From Sphingomonas endolithica (GTDB lineage: Bacteria; Pseudomonadota; Alphaproteobacteria; Sphingomonadales; Sphingomonadaceae), in assembly GCF_025231525.1 (NCBI RefSeq), contig NZ_CP103057.1, positions 3,420,501-3,484,500 of the forward strand: 64,000 nucleotides of DNA. Reading direction: 5' to 3'. Both the position numbers and the translations under genes were made by a program. Shown here piece by piece: positions 1 through 9,394 of the stretch (position 1 is its first letter; the number at the start of each line of letters is the position of its first letter). The notes beneath the pieces are model-generated. The model did no database searches and had not been told where the DNA came from. It saw only the letters and a program-made list of their open reading frames with translations.

Positions 1-130
1 GCTTCTCCAGCGCCTCGCCCTGATAGCTGAACGCCAATTCCGCCCCATGTTCGGCCAGCTTCTGCGCGATCCCCCAGGCCAGCGACTTGTCGTTCGCAAG
101 CCCCATGATGAGCCCGCGCTTGCCTTGCAT
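1..130 (-). CDS. fabI: Enoyl-[acyl-carrier-protein] reductase (NADH), N-terminal fragment
   Basis: The first 43 residues of a short-chain dehydrogenase/reductase are visible before the window edge. They begin [20 protein letters not shown], the cofactor-binding start typical of FabI, in which the usual SDR glycine motif is replaced by G-L-A-N-x-x-S-L-A-W-G, followed by [10 protein letters not shown]. FabI reduces trans-2-enoyl-ACP in the last step of each cytoplasmic fatty-acid elongation cycle. An upstream in-frame ATG is followed by a stop after one codon, which fixes the start at 130. The gene begins 8 bp after the yihY stop, so it is probably the third gene of a dnaJ-yihY-fabI transcription unit. 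The catalytic Tyr/Lys region lies outside the window. Confidence 0.85.
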   Translation of the reverse strand, partial: MQGKRGLIMGLANDKSLAWGIAQKLAEHGAELAFSYQGEALEK

Positions 131-138
131 CAATCCAT

Positions 139-1098
139 TCACGCCGTCGCCGCCTCCACACTCTTGTCCGGCGTCTGTACGACGGGTTCGGGGGGTTCCG
201 CCAGTGCTGCGTTGAGATGCGCGCCGAACACCAGCCCCAGACCGATGAGATAGAAGAACAACAGCATCACGACCACGCCGGCCAGGCTGCCATAAGTCAT
301 GTCATAGCCGCCGAGCTGCGCCAGGACGAGCGGCAACGCCGCGGTCATGCTCACCCACCAGACGGTGGTGAACAGCGCGCCCGGCCATTTGCGCGAATCG
401 GTATAGCGATATTTGGACGGCGTGACCGAGTAGAACAGCATGTACAGCGCGCCGAACATCACCAGCCCGGGGATGATGCGCGACAGGCCGATCCAGCCGG
501 CGGCATCCTCGGCAAAGGGCAGCAGGCGATAGATGAACTGCTCGGCGGCGGTCAGGATGCCCTGGATCAGGAACGAGATCAGGGCCAGGATCACCGAGGC
601 GACAATCGCCAGGCTCAGCCCCAAGCGTGCGCGCCACATCGGTGCACTGGCAACGGTGCCGTAAGCCTTGCGGAAGATATCGCGGATCGTCTCGACGAAG
701 CTGCCCACTGTCCACAGCCCGACCAGCGCGCCCAGCCACAGCAGTGATCCGGTGCGCGCCGCCAGCACGTCGCTGATCGGCTTGCGCAGCAACTCGCTCA
801 CGTCTGCCGGCAGTACGTGCAGGAAGGAACTCACCGCGCGCTGCGTCTCCTCGCTCTGCCCGAACAGCGACAAGACGGCGGCCGCGACGATGAAGAACGG
901 GAACACCGTCATCAGGGTTAGGTAGGCCAAGTTGCCGGCATACATGAAGCCGTCGGTGTACACGCCGATCCCGGCGCGCTTGAACGTCCGCCAGGCATAA
1001 GCGAACGGCTTCACCACCGGCGGCGCCTGTTCGGGATCGGGGCCGTCCTCGCCATGTTGGGCACGATGTTCGGGCGAAGCGGGGGAAATATCGGTCAC
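139..1098 (-). CDS. YihY/BrkB family inner-membrane protein
   Basis: A 319-residue polytopic membrane protein of the YihY/virulence-factor BrkB family. After a hydrophilic N-terminus of about 40 residues come about six hydrophobic segments, beginning with the family signature around [17 protein letters not shown] and ending with [21 protein letters not shown]. The molecular function of the family is unsettled; older RNase BN labels are not supported by its membrane topology. The start is a GTG 5 bp after the dnaJ-like stop codon, so the genes are probably cotranscribed. A second, longer YihY paralogue occurs at 45059-46369. Confidence 0.88.
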   Translation of the reverse strand: MTDISPASPEHRAQHGEDGPDPEQAPPVVKPFAYAWRTFKRAGIGVYTDGFMYAGNLAYLTLMTVFPFFIVAAAVLSLFGQSEETQRAVSSFLHVLPADVSELLRKPISDVLAARTGSLLWLGALVGLWTVGSFVETIRDIFRKAYGTVASAPMWRARLGLSLAIVASVILALISFLIQGILTAAEQFIYRLLPFAEDAAGWIGLSRIIPGLVMFGALYMLFYSVTPSKYRYTDSRKWPGALFTTVWWVSMTAALPLVLAQLGGYDMTYGSLAGVVVMLLFFYLIGLGLVFGAHLNAALAEPPEPVVQTPDKSVEAATA

Positions 1099-1103
1099 AC
1101 GGT

Positions 1104-2033
1104 TCAGACGCCCAGATTGGCGCGCGGGTTCCGCGTGTCGCTCCAGCCGGCCAAGAATTCGGCAAGCGCGGCATCCTGTGTCGGAAGATCGACCATCAAC
1201 GTCACCAGCTGATCGCCGCGCGTGCCATCCTTGCGGTGGAAGCCGCGCCCGCGCAACCGCAGCGTCTTGCCCGACGTGGATCCGGCCGGCACGCTCAGCA
1301 TCACCGCACCCTCGACGGTCGGCACGCGCACGCTGGCACCTAGCACCGCTTCGCCGAGCGTGACCGGCAGGTCGATCCGGACATTGTCGCCATCGCGCAC
1401 GAAGAAACGGTGCGGCTGGACGTTGATCGTCACCATGCCGTCGCCGGCGCCGCCCGGCCCCTGCTGGCCCTTGCCGGTCAGGCGCATCTGCATGCCGTCG
1501 TCGAACCCGGCAGGCAGTTTGAGGTCGATCGTCTTGCCGTCCGCAAGCGTCACGCGCTGCGGGGCGAGTGTCGCGGCATCGATGAACGGCACCGCCAGGC
1601 TGTACCCGATATTCGCGCCCTTGGCCGCCGCCTGCCGCCGCCCGAAGCCGCCGAACGCGCCGCCGAGACCACTGGCAAAGCCGCCGCGCTGCGCACCGCC
1701 GAACAGCCCCTCGAACAGATCGCTCGCATCGCCGCTCTCGCCGAAATCGCTGCCACGAAAGCCGCCCGGCGTTCCGCCGCCGCCTTGCCCGAAGCCGAAC
1801 GGCGCGGCCGGGTTGCCGTCGCCGTCGATCTCGCCGCGGTCGAAGCGCGCGCGCTTGTCCTTGTCGTTCAGCAGGTCGTACGCCTGCGTCGCCTGGCTGA
1901 ACCGCTCGGTCGCCTTGGGATTGTCCTTGTTGCGGTCCGGATGCAGCTCCTTGGCGAGCTTGCGATACGCCTTCTTGATGTCGGCCTCGCTGGCGGTGCG
2001 TTCGACGCCAAGCGTTTTATAGGGATCGGCCAC
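1104..2033 (-). CDS. DnaJ-type co-chaperone (CbpA-like, no zinc finger)
   Basis: A 309-residue Hsp40 protein. Residues 1-70 form a J domain with the HPD triad at about 31-33 (LAKELHPDRNKDN), which stimulates Hsp70 ATPase. A Gly/Phe-rich linker follows (about 75-135), then the beta-rich substrate-binding C-terminal domains. The four CxxCxGxG zinc-binding repeats of DnaJ are absent, so this is a class II, CbpA/DjlA-type co-chaperone rather than DnaJ itself. The GTG start at 2033 has a good ribosome-binding site (AGAGGA, about 6 nt spacing). It heads a tight minus-strand cluster with yihY and fabI. Confidence 0.87.
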   Translation of the reverse strand: MADPYKTLGVERTASEADIKKAYRKLAKELHPDRNKDNPKATERFSQATQAYDLLNDKDKRARFDRGEIDGDGNPAAPFGFGQGGGGTPGGFRGSDFGESGDASDLFEGLFGGAQRGGFASGLGGAFGGFGRRQAAAKGANIGYSLAVPFIDAATLAPQRVTLADGKTIDLKLPAGFDDGMQMRLTGKGQQGPGGAGDGMVTINVQPHRFFVRDGDNVRIDLPVTLGEAVLGASVRVPTVEGAVMLSVPAGSTSGKTLRLRGRGFHRKDGTRGDQLVTLMVDLPTQDAALAEFLAGWSDTRNPRANLGV

Positions 2034-2148
2034 GATGTTCCTCTGGTAGATGGATTTGCCGCCTATTTGGGGGATCGGTTAGGGGAGTGCAACGCTTGCT
2101 CCGTTGCCATGGTGTCGGATGCTTGGTGCTCATCCACCCGCTCCGATG

Positions 2149-2244
2149 CGTCATTCCCGCGCAGGCGGGGATCCATACTGGCTGACGCCGGTTCGTTCGA
2201 GCGACCGAGGGAGACTATGGATCCCCGCCTGTGCGAGGATGACG
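2149..2244. repeat. Intergenic palindromic (REP-like) element A
   Basis: The outer arms read TCATTCCCGCGCAGGCGGGG and, about 60 bp later, CCCCGCCTGTGCGAGGATGA, so the transcript could fold into a long imperfect hairpin. GGATCCATA/TATGGATCC nest inside the arms. The element fills the gap between the start of the dnaJ-like gene and the end of the transglutaminase gene. Its general design matches the other palindromes at 5641, 9270, 21615, 27701 and 29661, although its core sequence is a distinct variant. Confidence 0.7.
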
Positions 2245-2273
2245 AGGCAGCGGGACGCGCAGTTCGCGAAAAG

Positions 2274-3158
2274 TCAGCCCGCCACCACTGGCGCCACGTC
2301 GACACTCACGTCCATCTTCTGCGCGCCCGATCCCAGCACGATGCCGTCGATCGGCGCGATCTCGGCATAATCGCGGCCGATCGCCATCACGATATGGTCG
2401 CCTGCCATCCAGATGCCGTTGGTGGGATCGACCCCGACCCAGCCGAGCGCCTCGCCACACCATAACAGCACCCAGGCATGCGTCGCATCCGCGCCGACCA
2501 GCCGTTCCTGTCCCTCTGGCGGCAGCGTGCGGATATAGCCCGAGGCATAAGCCGCGGGCAGGCCTGCCGCGCGCAGGCCGGTGATCATGATCTGCGCGAA
2601 ATCCTGGCACACGCCGCCGCGCTTGACGAAGGCCTCGTGCGGCGGCGTGTCGACCAACGTCGCCTCGGTGTCGAAATCGAACTCGCGCTGGATGCGCAGC
2701 GCCAGGCCGATCGCTGCCTCCAGGCACGGCCGCGCCGGATCCAGCTCCTGCGCGCACCATTCGGCGATGTCGCGGTCGAGCGGGATGAGCGGGGAGGGGA
2801 AGAGATAGCCTGCCGGCCCCGCCGCCGACGGATCACGGCTGACGCGCGCCTGTGCCGCGATCTCCGCCAGCGTGGGGTCGCGCGGCGACGGCATCGGCAC
2901 CGGGCGATCGACCACGATGCGTGACACGCTTTCGATCGTCAGGTGCCGCACCGGCTCCTCGATCACCAACCGCGTGACATTAGCGAGTCCCGCCTCCGCG
3001 CGCGCGGGCGATGTGCGGCCCGACGGCGACACCGTCAGCTGATAGTCCTCCAGCACTTGGCCCGACCAGTGGATCGGCTTCAGGCGCAGGTTGCAGCGCG
3101 CGAAATTCACGCGGCGACCATAATCGAAACGGGTGACGTGGCGGATATCGTAGATCAT
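2274..3158 (-). CDS. Transglutaminase-like cysteine peptidase family protein
   Basis: A 294-residue protein with the bacterial transglutaminase N-terminal beta domain (MIYDIRHVTRFDYGRRVNFA, residues 1-90) and the transglutaminase-like core (about 160-270). The catalytic Cys lies in GGVCQDFAQIMI, with later His (DATHAWVLLWC) and Asp (GVDPTNG) completing the papain-like triad. Proteins of this type are predicted to hydrolyse or form isopeptide or peptide bonds; substrates are not established. The start ATG overlaps the stop of the ATP-grasp/alpha-E gene (ATGA), so the two are translationally coupled. This is the conserved pairing seen for predicted peptide-tagging or peptide-ligase systems. Confidence 0.86.
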   Translation of the reverse strand: MIYDIRHVTRFDYGRRVNFARCNLRLKPIHWSGQVLEDYQLTVSPSGRTSPARAEAGLANVTRLVIEEPVRHLTIESVSRIVVDRPVPMPSPRDPTLAEIAAQARVSRDPSAAGPAGYLFPSPLIPLDRDIAEWCAQELDPARPCLEAAIGLALRIQREFDFDTEATLVDTPPHEAFVKRGGVCQDFAQIMITGLRAAGLPAAYASGYIRTLPPEGQERLVGADATHAWVLLWCGEALGWVGVDPTNGIWMAGDHIVMAIGRDYAEIAPIDGIVLGSGAQKMDVSVDVAPVVAG

Positions 3159-5629
3159 GCCAGCGTCATCCCGGCCGCGCGAAACGGCGTCGCGCCCTGC
3201 AGGAAATAGCGCCGCGCCACCGCATCAGACAGTGCGAACAGGCGCCGCTCGATATCGCCCAGCATCTCGGCATCCAGCCCGGCCGCGGTGGCGGTCGAGA
3301 CGATCGCCACCAGCCCGGCCGCCTCGGCCTGCTGCACTTCGTTCATGCCGTCATCGCCCAGCACCGGCAGCGCCTTCATGTGCGCGCAGATCGCCTCGAT
3401 CTGGAACGCCAGCGCGCGGGGGTTGCCGGGGTCGAGCGCAACCAGATCGACCACCGGCACGCGCGCAATGCCGGTCAGGTAACGCTGGCGATAGCTGATC
3501 TGGCTGTTGGCCAAATCGAGCAAGGTGGACAGATCGTCCGCGCTCGCTCCGCTCAGCCCGAACGCCCACACTGCGCGCGTCACGCTCAGCGCGCGCTCGA
3601 TCCGCCGGCCGAGATCGTGGAAACGCCACGCCGCGGTGCGCCCCATATGCTCCGCCGCCAACCCCGACAAAGCGGCATAGCGGCGCTGCAGCGATCCCGC
3701 ACGGTCCAGCATCCCGCCCTTGGCGGGGGACGGCGCATCCAGCAGTCGCGTGACGTCCGCCGACAGCCGGTCGCGCGATCCCTGCCCGATGCCGCGCGCC
3801 ATGCCGTTCAGCCAGCGCACGCTGTTCCACTCCGTCTCCGCCTCCATCGCGGTGCGCGCTAACTGCGTCAGGTCGCTGCGACGCAGGGTCGGGGGATGCG
3901 GCGCGGCACCCGCATTCACCACCAGGCCGACCAGCTTGCCCACCGTCGCCGGTGACAAAGCCGCGCCCGCATCGGCATCGATCGAATTGCCCAGCATCAC
4001 GCGGATCACGCCGAGCAGCGCCTCGCCACGTTCGAGATAACGGCCGAGCCAGAAGAAATTGTCCGCCACGCGGCTCGGCAGCGTGCCCGGATTGCGCCTG
4101 ATATGCACCGAATCCGTCGCCGGCAGCAGCGACACCGGTTCGACCGCTTCGGCGCCGTGCACCACGACATCGGCCGACCAACTGCCTTCGCCCATCACAT
4201 TGGCGCGCGGATCGCTGTCGTCGCCGATCCGCGCGAACCCGCCCGGCATGATCGTCCACCCGCCATTGGCATCGCGCGCCGCGAACACGCGCAGGGTGAA
4301 CGGGCGCGCGACCAGCGTATCGCCCGCCACCACCGGCATGGTCGAGAGCCGCACCACTTCCTGCCCGACATAATCCTCCGGCCGGCGGACCATGTCGGCG
4401 ATCAGCTGCTCGCGCACCGCGCCGACCATGTCCGCGCCATGCCGCGCCACGCCGTCAGGCAGGCCGAGCGGCGCCACGCCGAATGCAGGGCCGATCAGCA
4501 AGGCGTCGAAATCCTCGATCACGCGCGCGCGCTCCGCTTCCTGGCCGCACCACCAGGTGGCGATGTTGGGCAGCAACAGGTCGCGCCCGGTCAGCCGCAT
4601 GGCCAGCCGTGGTAGGAACGCGCCGAACGCGGCGGATTCCAGCACGCCTGCGCCCGGCGTATTGGCGATCACCACTTCGCCCGCGGCCATCGCGTCCACC
4701 AGCCCCGGCACGCCGATGCGCGAATGCGAATCGAACGCTAGCGGGTCGAGCATCCGGGGGTCGGTGCGCCGCCACAGCGCATCTATGCGCTTCAACCCGC
4801 CGATCGTGCGGACGTACAGCCGGTCCTCCAGCACCGCCAGATCGTCGCCCTCGACCAGCAGCAGCCCCAGATACCGTGCGAGGTGCGCCTGTTCGGCATA
4901 GCTCGCGCTGTAGCGGCCGGGCGTCAGCAGCCCGATGCGCGGCTCGACGCGCCGGCACGCCGCGGCCAGCCCGTCGCGGAAGGCGGCAAAGAACGGCGCA
5001 TGGCGCTGCGCGTTCAGCCGCGATTGCAGCCCGCCCAGCGTGCGCGACACCGCCAGCCGGTTCTCCAGCGCATAGCCGGCGCCGACCGGCCCGCGCAGGT
5101 GATCGCCCAGCACGCGCCACTCGCCGGTCGGCCCGCGCCCGAGATCCACCGCGATGAATTGCAGGTGGTGTCCGCCCGGCGGCACCAGCCCGACCATCGG
5201 GCGCAGGAAATAGGGGCTGCCGCCGACCAACGCCGCCGGGATCAACCCGCCGGTCACCAATGTCGCCTGGCCGTACAGATCGGCCAGGATCGCTTCCATC
5301 AGCTCGACACGCTGCCGCACCCCCGCCTCTATCCCGGCCCATTCCGCAGCGCCGATCAGCAGCGGCACGGGCGAGACCGGCCAGGGCCGCTCGTCGCTCT
5401 CACCGATGATGCGAAAGCCGGTGCCGATATCCTCGGCATGCCGCTGCACGCGCTCGCGCGCATGGCCGAGATCGTCGCCGGCGACCGCGGCGAGTTCCTC
5501 GAACATCGCGGCCCAGGCGGGATCGTCCACATTCGAACAGAGCACGTCGCCGTGCACCGACTGCTGGCAATATTCCGCGATCCAGCGCTGCGCATGAATG
5601 CCTGCGTCGAGCAGGGACGGGGCCGGCAT
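3155..5629 (-). CDS. Circularly permuted ATP-grasp + alpha-E fusion protein
   Basis: An 824-residue fusion. Residues 1 to about 475 match the circularly permuted type-2 ATP-grasp (DUF404/DUF407) region, with GRYSASYAEQAHLARYLGLL, EGDDLAV and PGAGVLESAA segments. Residues of about 490-824 match the helical alpha-E domain (DUF403), including RVADNFFWLGRYLERGE. In many bacteria these parts are separate genes next to a transglutaminase; here they are fused and coupled to it by a 4-bp overlap. ATP-grasp ligases join a carboxylate to an amine, so a peptide or amide product is inferred; the substrate is unknown. The ATG at 5629 is preferred because a longer in-frame start (TTG at 5722) would translate through the hairpin at 5641-5712. 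Confidence 0.85.
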   Translation of the reverse strand: MPAPSLLDAGIHAQRWIAEYCQQSVHGDVLCSNVDDPAWAAMFEELAAVAGDDLGHARERVQRHAEDIGTGFRIIGESDERPWPVSPVPLLIGAAEWAGIEAGVRQRVELMEAILADLYGQATLVTGGLIPAALVGGSPYFLRPMVGLVPPGGHHLQFIAVDLGRGPTGEWRVLGDHLRGPVGAGYALENRLAVSRTLGGLQSRLNAQRHAPFFAAFRDGLAAACRRVEPRIGLLTPGRYSASYAEQAHLARYLGLLLVEGDDLAVLEDRLYVRTIGGLKRIDALWRRTDPRMLDPLAFDSHSRIGVPGLVDAMAAGEVVIANTPGAGVLESAAFGAFLPRLAMRLTGRDLLLPNIATWWCGQEAERARVIEDFDALLIGPAFGVAPLGLPDGVARHGADMVGAVREQLIADMVRRPEDYVGQEVVRLSTMPVVAGDTLVARPFTLRVFAARDANGGWTIMPGGFARIGDDSDPRANVMGEGSWSADVVVHGAEAVEPVSLLPATDSVHIRRNPGTLPSRVADNFFWLGRYLERGEALLGVIRVMLGNSIDADAGAALSPATVGKLVGLVVNAGAAPHPPTLRRSDLTQLARTAMEAETEWNSVRWLNGMARGIGQGSRDRLSADVTRLLDAPSPAKGGMLDRAGSLQRRYAALSGLAAEHMGRTAAWRFHDLGRRIERALSVTRAVWAFGLSGASADDLSTLLDLANSQISYRQRYLTGIARVPVVDLVALDPGNPRALAFQIEAICAHMKALPVLGDDGMNEVQQAEAAGLVAIVSTATAAGLDAEMLGDIERRLFALSDAVARRYFLQGATPFRAAGMTLA

Positions 5630-5640
5630 GGTCGCTATCG

Positions 5641-5712
5641 CAGTTCCCCGGCGAAGGTCAGGTCCCAGTCGAGGGACGTCGCGACTGGGCCCCAGCCTTC
5701 GCCGGGGAACTG
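5641..5712. repeat. Intergenic palindromic element B
   Basis: A near-perfect inverted repeat: CAGTTCCCCGGCGAAGG at the left and CCTTCGCCGGGGAACTG at the right, with an inner inverted pair (CCCAGTCG / CGACTGGG). The predicted stem is about 17 bp plus the inner 8 bp. It lies between the start of the ATP-grasp/alpha-E gene and the end of ligD, where it could act as a transcript-stabilising or terminating hairpin for ligD (minus strand). Its arms are close to those of the element at 29661. Confidence 0.78.
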
Positions 5713-5803
5713 CGTGCCGCAATGTCCGTCCATTTCAGTCACGCCGCATCCTGTGTCGCTGGCGGCAGACTCGACCACAAAGGTTGTGCAGGCGCAACGC
5801 GTT

Positions 5804-8266
5804 TCAGAGATCCGGCAGCACCTGCGCCGCAAATCCCCATCCCGCCAACTCGCGCGAATCCGCGCGCTCGATCAGTTCGGCGGCGTCGCGCACGCCCCAG
5901 CGATGCGCATTCTCGATCTCGCGCAACTCGGTCCACGATACCGGGGCCGCCACGGGGGCACCGCTGCGCGCCCGCGCGACATAAGGCAGTACCGCGGTCG
6001 CGCCGCGTTGGTTGCGCAGGTAATCGATGAAGATGCGCCCCTTGCGCTTGGCCTTGGACATGTTGGCGACGAACCGCGCCGGCTCGGCTGCCTCCATCGC
6101 GCGTGCGAAGCGGTCGGCGAAATCCTTCACGGCCGGCCATGTCGCCTCCGGTTGCAACGGCACCACCACGTGCACGCCCTTGCCGCCCGACAACATCGCG
6201 AAGCTGACCAGGCCCATTTCGGCGAGATGCTCCTTCAGATCCTCGGCCGCTTTCTTGACGATCGCAAAGTCGAGCTCCTCGTCGGGATCGAGATCGAACA
6301 CCATGCGGTCGGGCTGTTCCAGCGTCGCGACGGACGATCCCCAGCCGTGGAACTCGATCGTGCCCATCTGCACGCACGTCACCAGCCCATCGGCATCGTC
6401 GACATACAGATAATCCTCGGTGTGCCCGTCCTTCTCCAGGATCGGCACCTGGTGGACATGCTCGCCGAACACGCCGGCATCGTGTTTCTGGAAAAAGCAG
6501 CGCTTGGCGCGCCCCTGCGGACAGCGCACCAGGCTGATCGGGCGATTGGCCGCCCAGGGCAGCATGATCGTGGAAACCGCGGCATAATAATCCGCCAGCT
6601 CGCCCTTGGTGACGTCCGAATCCGGGAAGACCAGCCGCTCGCGGCTGCTCACCGTGACATGCACCTCGGGCGCGTCGGGCATCGTCTTGGCCGGCACTTC
6701 GGCCACCACCTCGTCCGCTGCCTTGTCCTCGCGCAGCCCCAGGAAGCTCGAATGCCGGAGTACGCCGTCGGGCGTCGTCTCGGCAAAGGCGACTTCGGCG
6801 ACGAGCTTGGGCTCCACCCAATGCGCGCCGCGTACCGCAGCGCGCGGCGCCTCGACCGTCGCCGTCTTGCGCTCGATCTTCGTCATGCGATCGAGCAGGT
6901 CCATCATCACGTCGCCCGAGAAGCCCGTGCCGACCTTGCCGGCGTAGCGATAGCCGTCGGGCGTGTTCACCCCCAGCAGCAATGCCTTGAAACCGCGCGA
7001 TTTCTCCGATGGCGTCCACCCGACGATGACGAACTCCTGCCGCCTGGTGCATTTTATCTTCAGCCAGTTCTTGGTGCGATCGCCACGATAGGGCGCGCTG
7101 GCCAGCTTGGAGACGACGCCCTCATAGCCTTCCTGGCACATCGTCGCGAACAATTGCTCGCCTGACCCGGTGATATGCTCGGAATATTGCAGCCGCGCAT
7201 CCGCCCCGTCGATCAGCGGGCGCAGGCGTTCCTTGCGTTGGATATTGGGCAGCCCGGTCGTGTCTTCGCCATCCACTTCGAGCAGATCGAAGGCGAACAA
7301 GGTCATGTCGCCGCCCGCCGAAATCGCGTTCTTCAACGTCGAGAAATCGGGCTTGCCGTCCTTGAACGCGACGACCTCGCCATCGATCAGCGCGGATTTT
7401 ACCGGCAGCTTGGCGGCGGCATCTGCAATCGCCTGAAACTTGTCCGTCCAGTCGAGCCCGGAGCGGGTGAACACCTTGGCCTTGCCCTTGGCGATGGAGA
7501 TCAGCGCGCGATAGCCGTCATATTTCACCTCGTGCAGCCACTGGCTGCCGGACGGGACTGCATCCACCAAGGTGCAGAGCTGCGGCTCCCGGAACACGGG
7601 CGCCTTGCTTGTACTACGGCGCACGCCGGAGTTCGCCGGCGCCGCGTTCTTGGACTTGGGCTCAGCCTTAGCCCGAAGCACGCTGCCCTTCTTCCCCTCG
7701 GCAATCTCCACCATCGTGCGGCCCGTGGCGACACTCGTCAGCCCGGTTTCGACCAACGTGTCCGTGCCGCCCGCCTCCGCGTCGTCGATCTTGCGCAGCA
7801 GCCAATTCTCGTTCTTCTCCTTGCCGCGCGGTTTCAGCCGGATCAGCAGCCACTCGCCCTTCATCCGCTCGCCATCCAGCACGAAGTGCAGGTGGCCCTT
7901 TTCCAGATCCTTCGCGCTCTTGCCCTTGATCGGGGACCAGGTGCCGCGATCCCACAGCATCACCGTGCCGCCGCCATATTCGCCCTTGGGGATCGTCCCC
8001 TCGAACGTCGCGTAGGACAAGGGATGATCCTCGGTCCTGACCGCCAGGCGCTTCTGGTCGGGATCGATGCTCGGCCCGCGCGTGACCGCCCAGCTCTTCA
8101 GCACGCCGTCGATCTCCAGCCGGAAATCCCAGTGCAGCCGCGTCGCATCGTGCTTCTGCACCATGAAGCTGTTGCCATGGCCGGGATCGAGCGTACCGGC
8201 CGGCTCCGCCGTCTTCGCGAAGTCGCGCTTGGCGTTGTAGAGCGCGAGTGGGTCCGAAGTTGCCAT
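5804..8266 (-). CDS. ligD: DNA ligase D (NHEJ end-processing ligase)
   Basis: An 820-residue multidomain enzyme in the order phosphoesterase-ligase-polymerase. Residues 1 to about 190 carry the 3'-phosphoesterase motif KHDATRLHWDFRLE (His39, His45). The ATP-dependent ligase domain follows (about 222-520), with nucleotidylation motif EVKYDGYRAL and Lys248. The C-terminal primase-like polymerase domain (about 530-820) has the metal-binding pair in MVFDLDPDEELD and HVVVPLQ. LigD trims, fills and seals broken DNA ends held by Ku. A good SD (AGGGGAG) precedes the ATG at 8266. The gene lies 37 bp after ku on the same strand, the standard bacterial two-component NHEJ operon. Confidence 0.95.
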   Translation of the reverse strand: MATSDPLALYNAKRDFAKTAEPAGTLDPGHGNSFMVQKHDATRLHWDFRLEIDGVLKSWAVTRGPSIDPDQKRLAVRTEDHPLSYATFEGTIPKGEYGGGTVMLWDRGTWSPIKGKSAKDLEKGHLHFVLDGERMKGEWLLIRLKPRGKEKNENWLLRKIDDAEAGGTDTLVETGLTSVATGRTMVEIAEGKKGSVLRAKAEPKSKNAAPANSGVRRSTSKAPVFREPQLCTLVDAVPSGSQWLHEVKYDGYRALISIAKGKAKVFTRSGLDWTDKFQAIADAAAKLPVKSALIDGEVVAFKDGKPDFSTLKNAISAGGDMTLFAFDLLEVDGEDTTGLPNIQRKERLRPLIDGADARLQYSEHITGSGEQLFATMCQEGYEGVVSKLASAPYRGDRTKNWLKIKCTRRQEFVIVGWTPSEKSRGFKALLLGVNTPDGYRYAGKVGTGFSGDVMMDLLDRMTKIERKTATVEAPRAAVRGAHWVEPKLVAEVAFAETTPDGVLRHSSFLGLREDKAADEVVAEVPAKTMPDAPEVHVTVSSRERLVFPDSDVTKGELADYYAAVSTIMLPWAANRPISLVRCPQGRAKRCFFQKHDAGVFGEHVHQVPILEKDGHTEDYLYVDDADGLVTCVQMGTIEFHGWGSSVATLEQPDRMVFDLDPDEELDFAIVKKAAEDLKEHLAEMGLVSFAMLSGGKGVHVVVPLQPEATWPAVKDFADRFARAMEAAEPARFVANMSKAKRKGRIFIDYLRNQRGATAVLPYVARARSGAPVAAPVSWTELREIENAHRWGVRDAAELIERADSRELAGWGFAAQVLPDL

Positions 8267-8303
8267 CTACTTGCTCCCCTCCCTGGAAAGGAGCAGAAGG
8301 GCG

Positions 8304-9197
8304 TTACGCACGCTTCTTCGCCGGCGCACGCTTGGCCGGCTCCTTCTCCGCCGCAGGCTTCTTCGTTGCCGCCTTCTTGGCCGGCGCCGCTTCCTTCGCC
8401 GCGGCCCCCGATTGTCCCATCGACTTCTTCAGCGCCGCCATCAGGTCGACGACGTTCGACCCGCCCTTGGCCGGTGTTGCCGAATCCTCCTCGATGACCT
8501 TTGCGCCCTTGGCCTCGCGCTTGCGCTCCACCAGGCCCTTCAGCGCATCGACATAGCGGTCGTGGAACTCGCCCGGATCGAACTTCGACGTCTTCTTCGC
8601 GATCAACGCCTCGGCCAGGTCCATCAAGTCCTGGTCCGGCTTGTCGTCGGGAATGTCGCGGAAATAGCCCTGCGCCTTGTTGACCTCATCGGCATAGCGC
8701 AGCGTCTCCAGCACCATCCCGCGCCCGCACGGCTTCAACGACACGACATATTCGCGCCCGCGCATCGCCAACTGCCCGAGCCCGACCTTGCGCGTCGAGC
8801 GCAGCGCCTCGCGCAGCACGATGAACGCTTCTTCGGCCAAATCGTCCGCCGGCACGACGAAATAGGGCTTCTCGTAATACAGCACGTCGATCTCGTCGGC
8901 ATCGACGAACTGCGTCAGCTCCAGCGTCTTCTTCGATTCCAGCTTCACCGCGTCGATCTCGTCCTGCTCCAGCAGCACGAACTCGCCCTTCTCGTATTCG
9001 AAGCCCTTCATGATCTCGTCGGTGTCGACCGGGCCGACGCCGGTAACGACCTTCTCGTAATGGATCGGCTTGCCGGTCGGCTCGTGGATCTGCTTGAAGC
9101 TGATCTGCGCGCCGGATTTGGTCGCCGAATAGATCTCGACCGGGATCGACACCAACGCGAGCCGTATCTGTCCCTGCCAATAGGCGCGTGCGGCCAT
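8304..9197 (-). CDS. ku: Ku DNA end-binding protein
   Basis: A 297-residue prokaryotic Ku protein. The N-terminal AARAYWQGQIRLALVSIPVE and the core (FKQIHEPTGKPIHYEK, GFEYEKGEFVLLEQDE) are characteristic of the ring-forming Ku homodimer that threads onto double-strand ends and recruits LigD. The last 60 residues are rich in Lys, Ala and Pro (AAKEAAPAKKAATKKPA), like the basic C-terminal tails of other Ku proteins that bind DNA and support lateral movement. The ATG at 9197 is chosen; an in-frame TTG five codons upstream overlaps the likely ribosome-binding site. It is followed by ligD after 106 codon-free bases at most, on the same strand. Confidence 0.94.
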   Translation of the reverse strand: MAARAYWQGQIRLALVSIPVEIYSATKSGAQISFKQIHEPTGKPIHYEKVVTGVGPVDTDEIMKGFEYEKGEFVLLEQDEIDAVKLESKKTLELTQFVDADEIDVLYYEKPYFVVPADDLAEEAFIVLREALRSTRKVGLGQLAMRGREYVVSLKPCGRGMVLETLRYADEVNKAQGYFRDIPDDKPDQDLMDLAEALIAKKTSKFDPGEFHDRYVDALKGLVERKREAKGAKVIEEDSATPAKGGSNVVDLMAALKKSMGQSGAAAKEAAPAKKAATKKPAAEKEPAKRAPAKKRA

Positions 9198-9269
9198 TTT
9201 CGAGTGTTCCAATGCGCAAAGCGTTACGAAGCCGATTCAATCATCGGCAGGGGAGTCGGTTCCCTACCC

Positions 9270-9365
9270 GTCACCCCGGACTTGGTCCGGGGTCCACTCC
9301 GGGCCTTCCAGCAACGTATGCGAGCCGTGCGGCACGGTGGACCCCGGAACAAGTCCGGGGTGACG
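9270..9365. repeat. Intergenic palindromic element C
   Basis: The arms are CGTCACCCCGGACTTGGTCC and CCCGGAACAAGTCCGGGGTG, giving an imperfect stem of about 25 bp around a 45-bp centre. The right half (GTGCGGCACGGTGGACCCCG and onward) is repeated base for base in element D at 21615-21721 and, in reverse and decayed, at 35613. It sits between the divergently transcribed ku and pdxH genes. Confidence 0.82.
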
Positions 9366-9394
9366 GCAGGGAAGGCGCGCGCTAAACACCGGCA

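Noticed and set aside
139-1098. RNase BN assignment for the YihY family proteins
   Set aside because: They are polytopic membrane proteins without a metallo-beta-lactamase motif; the older name is considered a misannotation.
3155-5722. A longer start (TTG 5722) for the ATP-grasp/alpha-E gene
   Set aside because: It would translate the palindromic element at 5641-5712. The ATG at 5629 gives the family's normal start.
4883-7165. A 760-codon open frame on the plus strand
   Set aside because: It lies opposite the ATP-grasp/alpha-E and ligD genes, which show clear catalytic motifs; the frame has no recognised domain.
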